Below, piece by piece: positions 7,501 through 8,342 of a stretch of 8,342 nt of DNA; position 1 is the first letter of the stretch, and each line of letters starts with the position of its first letter. The stretch comes from Pseudomonadota bacterium (GTDB lineage Bacteria; Pseudomonadota; Gammaproteobacteria; Steroidobacterales; Steroidobacteraceae). Under the pieces are notes generated by a model, which worked only from the letters and a program-made list of their open reading frames with translations, did no database searches and was not told the DNA's origin. The DNA is taken from positions 1 through 8,342 of the forward strand of contig JAJZFQ010000076.1 in NCBI GenBank assembly GCA_021805275.1, given 5' to 3'. Made by a program: the position numbers and the translations under genes.

Positions 7501-7698
7501 CTCGATGACCTGCGTGACCGTCGACTCGACGGTCTTGGCGTTCGCACCCGGATAGTTGGCGCTGATGATGACCTGGGGTGGGGCCACCTCGGGGTACGAG
7601 TCGATCGGCAGATGAGACACGGCGATCGCGCCGCCGAGACAGATCAGGATGGCGATGACCCAGGCGAAGATGGGTCGGCCGATGAAAAATTGAGGCAC
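4576..7698 (-). CDS. RND multidrug efflux pump, inner-membrane permease (HAE1 family, AcrB/MexB-like)
   Basis: This is the proton-driven pump subunit of a tripartite efflux complex, exporting drugs or other amphiphiles through a periplasmic adaptor and an outer-membrane channel. Its 1040 residues match AcrB (1049). The order is standard: TM1 (about 10-28), first periplasmic domain, TM2-6 (about 338-500), TM7 (about 537-555), second periplasmic domain, TM8-12 (about 864-1020). The proton-relay residues are intact: Asp406-Asp407 in IGIVVDDAIVVVE and Lys930 in GLTAKNAILIVE; STGAGANARHDIG (981-993) is the usual TM11 signature. The N-terminus MPQFFIGRPIFAWVIA is characteristic of HAE1 pumps. GTG 7698-7696 is the start, with AGGAG 6 bases upstream. 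The adaptor gene ends 9 bases upstream, so they form an operon. Downstream lies the convergent permease gene, so no outer-membrane channel gene follows; a TolC/OprM-type partner must be encoded elsewhere. The substrate range cannot be read from sequence. Confidence 0.96.
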   Translation of the reverse strand: MPQFFIGRPIFAWVIAILICLGGAIAVSHLPIDSYPEVAPPQVIISANYPGANAKTVESTVTQVIEQQLTGIDNLLYFTSQSSYGQSQITLTFATGTDPDIAEVQTQNRVALAEPQLPTEVNQQGINVDKSSAGFLAVLALRARPGGPDRAELNHWVAAHIIDQIARIPGVGSANLFGSDYAMRIWLNPTRLHAYDMSAATALAAVQGQNIQIAAGSIGAAPAVPGQQTTATVTTQGWFDTPQQFRNILLRTNTNGTSVYLKNVADVQLGLQNYSFAGKVNRTVVAPFGVQLLPGANALTVMKLINAKMAQLQKSFPPGVTWFTPVDSTIFIKAAIKDVAITLLEAFALVFIVMLVFLQSFRATLVPMLVVPTALLGAMIGVYALGYSINQLTLFAMVLAIGIVVDDAIVVVEAVDRIMREEHLPPMEATRKAMRQITGAIVAITLVLAAVFIPSALQSGSTGVIYRQFALTIALSIGFSALLAMSFSPALCASLMRPEHLKANVVFRYFNRAFEGTRAAYVRRVFESVKHLPRWMTGFAVMLALGLFLFVKLPGSFVPDEDQGDIMASVELPAGATLQRTEAVLHQFYQIMIKNPAVHDVFQLAGSGFAGNSENAGRAFMHLVPWSDRSETADQVIRWANRQAKQHIHNAKIFVVNKPTIQGLGQFGGFDFYLEDRAGLGRTALDAAAHKLIAQANHDPLLYNVRINGLAPEPELHLHVDRVEAGAMGVSTQQAYQAIQLMLAPVFANDFIYDGRVEQVLVQAAAPYRMGPRDLQQFYVDGSTGSMVPLSAVTQTRWTVAAPALTRYDGYPAVEIIGAAGRGYSSGQAMSEMQRLVTRDLPHGFGYDWAGQSLQENFSRAQAPMLFALSILVVYLALAALYESWSIPAAVLLAIPVGLIGSALGATLHGLSNDVFFKIGLITIIGLTAKNAILIVEFAVELQRQGYNLHHAVLEAARLRFRPIVMTSFAFILGVFPMVVSTGAGANARHDIGTCVVGGMLSAVVLGVLIIPLCYVTVRRILGDQLDAPERLEAMPPGES

Positions 7699-7704
7699 TC
7701 GCAG

Positions 7705-7710
7705 CTCCTA
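7705..7710 (-). promoter_or_regulatory. Ribosome binding site of the RND gene, overlapping the adaptor stop codon
   Basis: On the minus strand TAGGAG contains the adaptor's TAG stop (7710-7708) and the AGGAG Shine-Dalgarno sequence (7709-7705), 6 bases before GTG 7698. This site decides the GTG start. It also suggests that ribosomes finishing the adaptor reinitiate on the pump gene. Confidence 0.7.
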
Positions 7711-8342
7711 GCGATTGGCCTGCGCGGCGGCATGTCCCGCCGGCTGCAGATCGACCTTCGCGCCTGGTTGGGCGTTCTGGAGGCCGGAGACGATGACGCG
7801 CTCGCCGGCGGCGAGACCGCGCCAGACGATCCAGTCGCTGCCGGAGGTGCCCTCGGTCTCGACGGGCTTCTTCTCGACGGTGTCGCGACCGTTGACGGTG
7901 AGCACGTAGGCGGCGCCAGTGCTGTCTCGCTGCACGGCCGCCTGGGGCACCAGGAAGGCCTTGAGTGCCCGCCCGACGGCCAGACGCACGTGCACGAACA
8001 TTCCGGGCAACAGATGATCGTGTGCGTTCGGAATGATTCCGCGCAGCGCGATGGTGCCGGTGGACGGGTCGACGCTGGCCGCACGGAAATCGAGCTCGCC
8101 GGGCTGACCGTAGTCGGTTCCGTCCGAGAGCAGCAGTTGCACACGGGCCTTCGGGCCCGCGAGCGCCACGCGGCCGGCCTGCAGCTCGGCCGTCAGTTGC
8201 TCCTGCAGCGCGGCGGGCTCGTTGAAGTTGACGTAGATCGGGTTGATCTGATCGACGGTGGTGAGCAGCGTCGCGGTGCCCTGGCCGACGAGCGCGCCTT
8301 CGGTGACCTGTTGTTCCTCCGCGATTCCGCTGATCGGTGAAG
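7708..8342 (-). CDS. RND efflux periplasmic adaptor subunit (membrane fusion protein, AcrA/MexA-like), C-terminal part
   Basis: The adaptor links the RND pump to the outer-membrane channel in the periplasm. The gene runs off the right edge of the window; 210 C-terminal residues are visible, roughly half of a usual 370-400 residue adaptor. The visible part starts in the second half of the lipoyl domain (SPISG, then VTEGALVGQG at 12-21) and enters the beta-barrel at LLTTVDQINPIYVNFN (25-40), a strong AcrA-family signature. The barrel ends at LLPGMFVHVRL (110-120), and the membrane-proximal domain follows with FLVPQAAVQ (129-137) and GLAAGERVIVSGLQ (175-188). An internal GTG at 8169 is not the start, since family sequence continues upstream of it in frame. 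SPISG is followed by IAEEQQ where most relatives have RIGRS-like residues, a minor variation. The N-terminal signal or lipoprotein Cys and the helical hairpin lie outside the window. Confidence 0.93.
   Translation of the reverse strand, partial: SPISGIAEEQQVTEGALVGQGTATLLTTVDQINPIYVNFNEPAALQEQLTAELQAGRVALAGPKARVQLLLSDGTDYGQPGELDFRAASVDPSTGTIALRGIIPNAHDHLLPGMFVHVRLAVGRALKAFLVPQAAVQRDSTGAAYVLTVNGRDTVEKKPVETEGTSGSDWIVWRGLAAGERVIVSGLQNAQPGAKVDLQPAGHAAAQANR

Noticed and set aside
5170..8340. A 1056-codon plus-strand open frame lying antisense to the RND pump and its adaptor
   Set aside because: The translation is a low-complexity run rich in Arg, His, Asp, Gly and Gln with no hydrophobic core or motif, as expected for the complement of GC-rich codons. 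The minus-strand genes match their families over their whole length. The frame staying open across the gene junction is a base-composition effect.
1..8342. CRISPR array, riboswitch or an undescribed multi-gene defence system
   Set aside because: There are no regularly spaced direct repeats and no recognisable riboswitch core. Every intact gene belongs to a familiar cell-wall, transport or efflux family, and the accessory part is decayed.

Overview
The window looks like chromosome from a GC-rich Gram-negative proteobacterium, probably a gammaproteobacterium. It has a class C penicillin-binding protein with a Sec signal peptide and an AcrA/AcrB-type tripartite efflux pair, which needs an outer membrane. 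The lineage is inferred from family resemblance and base composition only.

The left part (1 to about 1580) reads as the decayed end of a tRNA-associated genomic island. It holds a HipA-family kinase pseudogene (two frameshifts, two in-frame stops), about 145 bases I cannot assign, and the N-terminal remnant of a tyrosine integrase on the minus strand. It ends in a degenerate tRNA-Arg(ACG)-like sequence whose 3' half, down to CCA at 1577-1579, is well preserved. Parts of this region are visibly richer in A+T than the rest; for example 121-180 is about 48% G+C by my count.

The right part (about 1600-8342) looks like ordinary, densely packed chromosome with intact genes. A dacB-type D-Ala-D-Ala carboxypeptidase/endopeptidase (1718-3169, +) is followed by an APC-superfamily amino-acid permease (3225-4598, +). 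An HAE1-type RND efflux pump (4576-7698, -) converges on the permease and overlaps its 3' end by 23 bases. Upstream of the pump in the same operon is the C-terminal part of its periplasmic adaptor (7708 to beyond 8342, -). The adaptor stop codon sits inside the pump gene's ribosome binding site, so the two are probably translationally coupled. No outer-membrane channel gene or regulator is visible.

The most interesting signal that is not a gene is an inverted repeat in the leader of the amino-acid permease (3184-3226). As RNA it could fold over both the GGAGGA ribosome binding site and the GTG start codon. I found no convincing undescribed multi-gene system; the left side is best explained as mobile-element debris.
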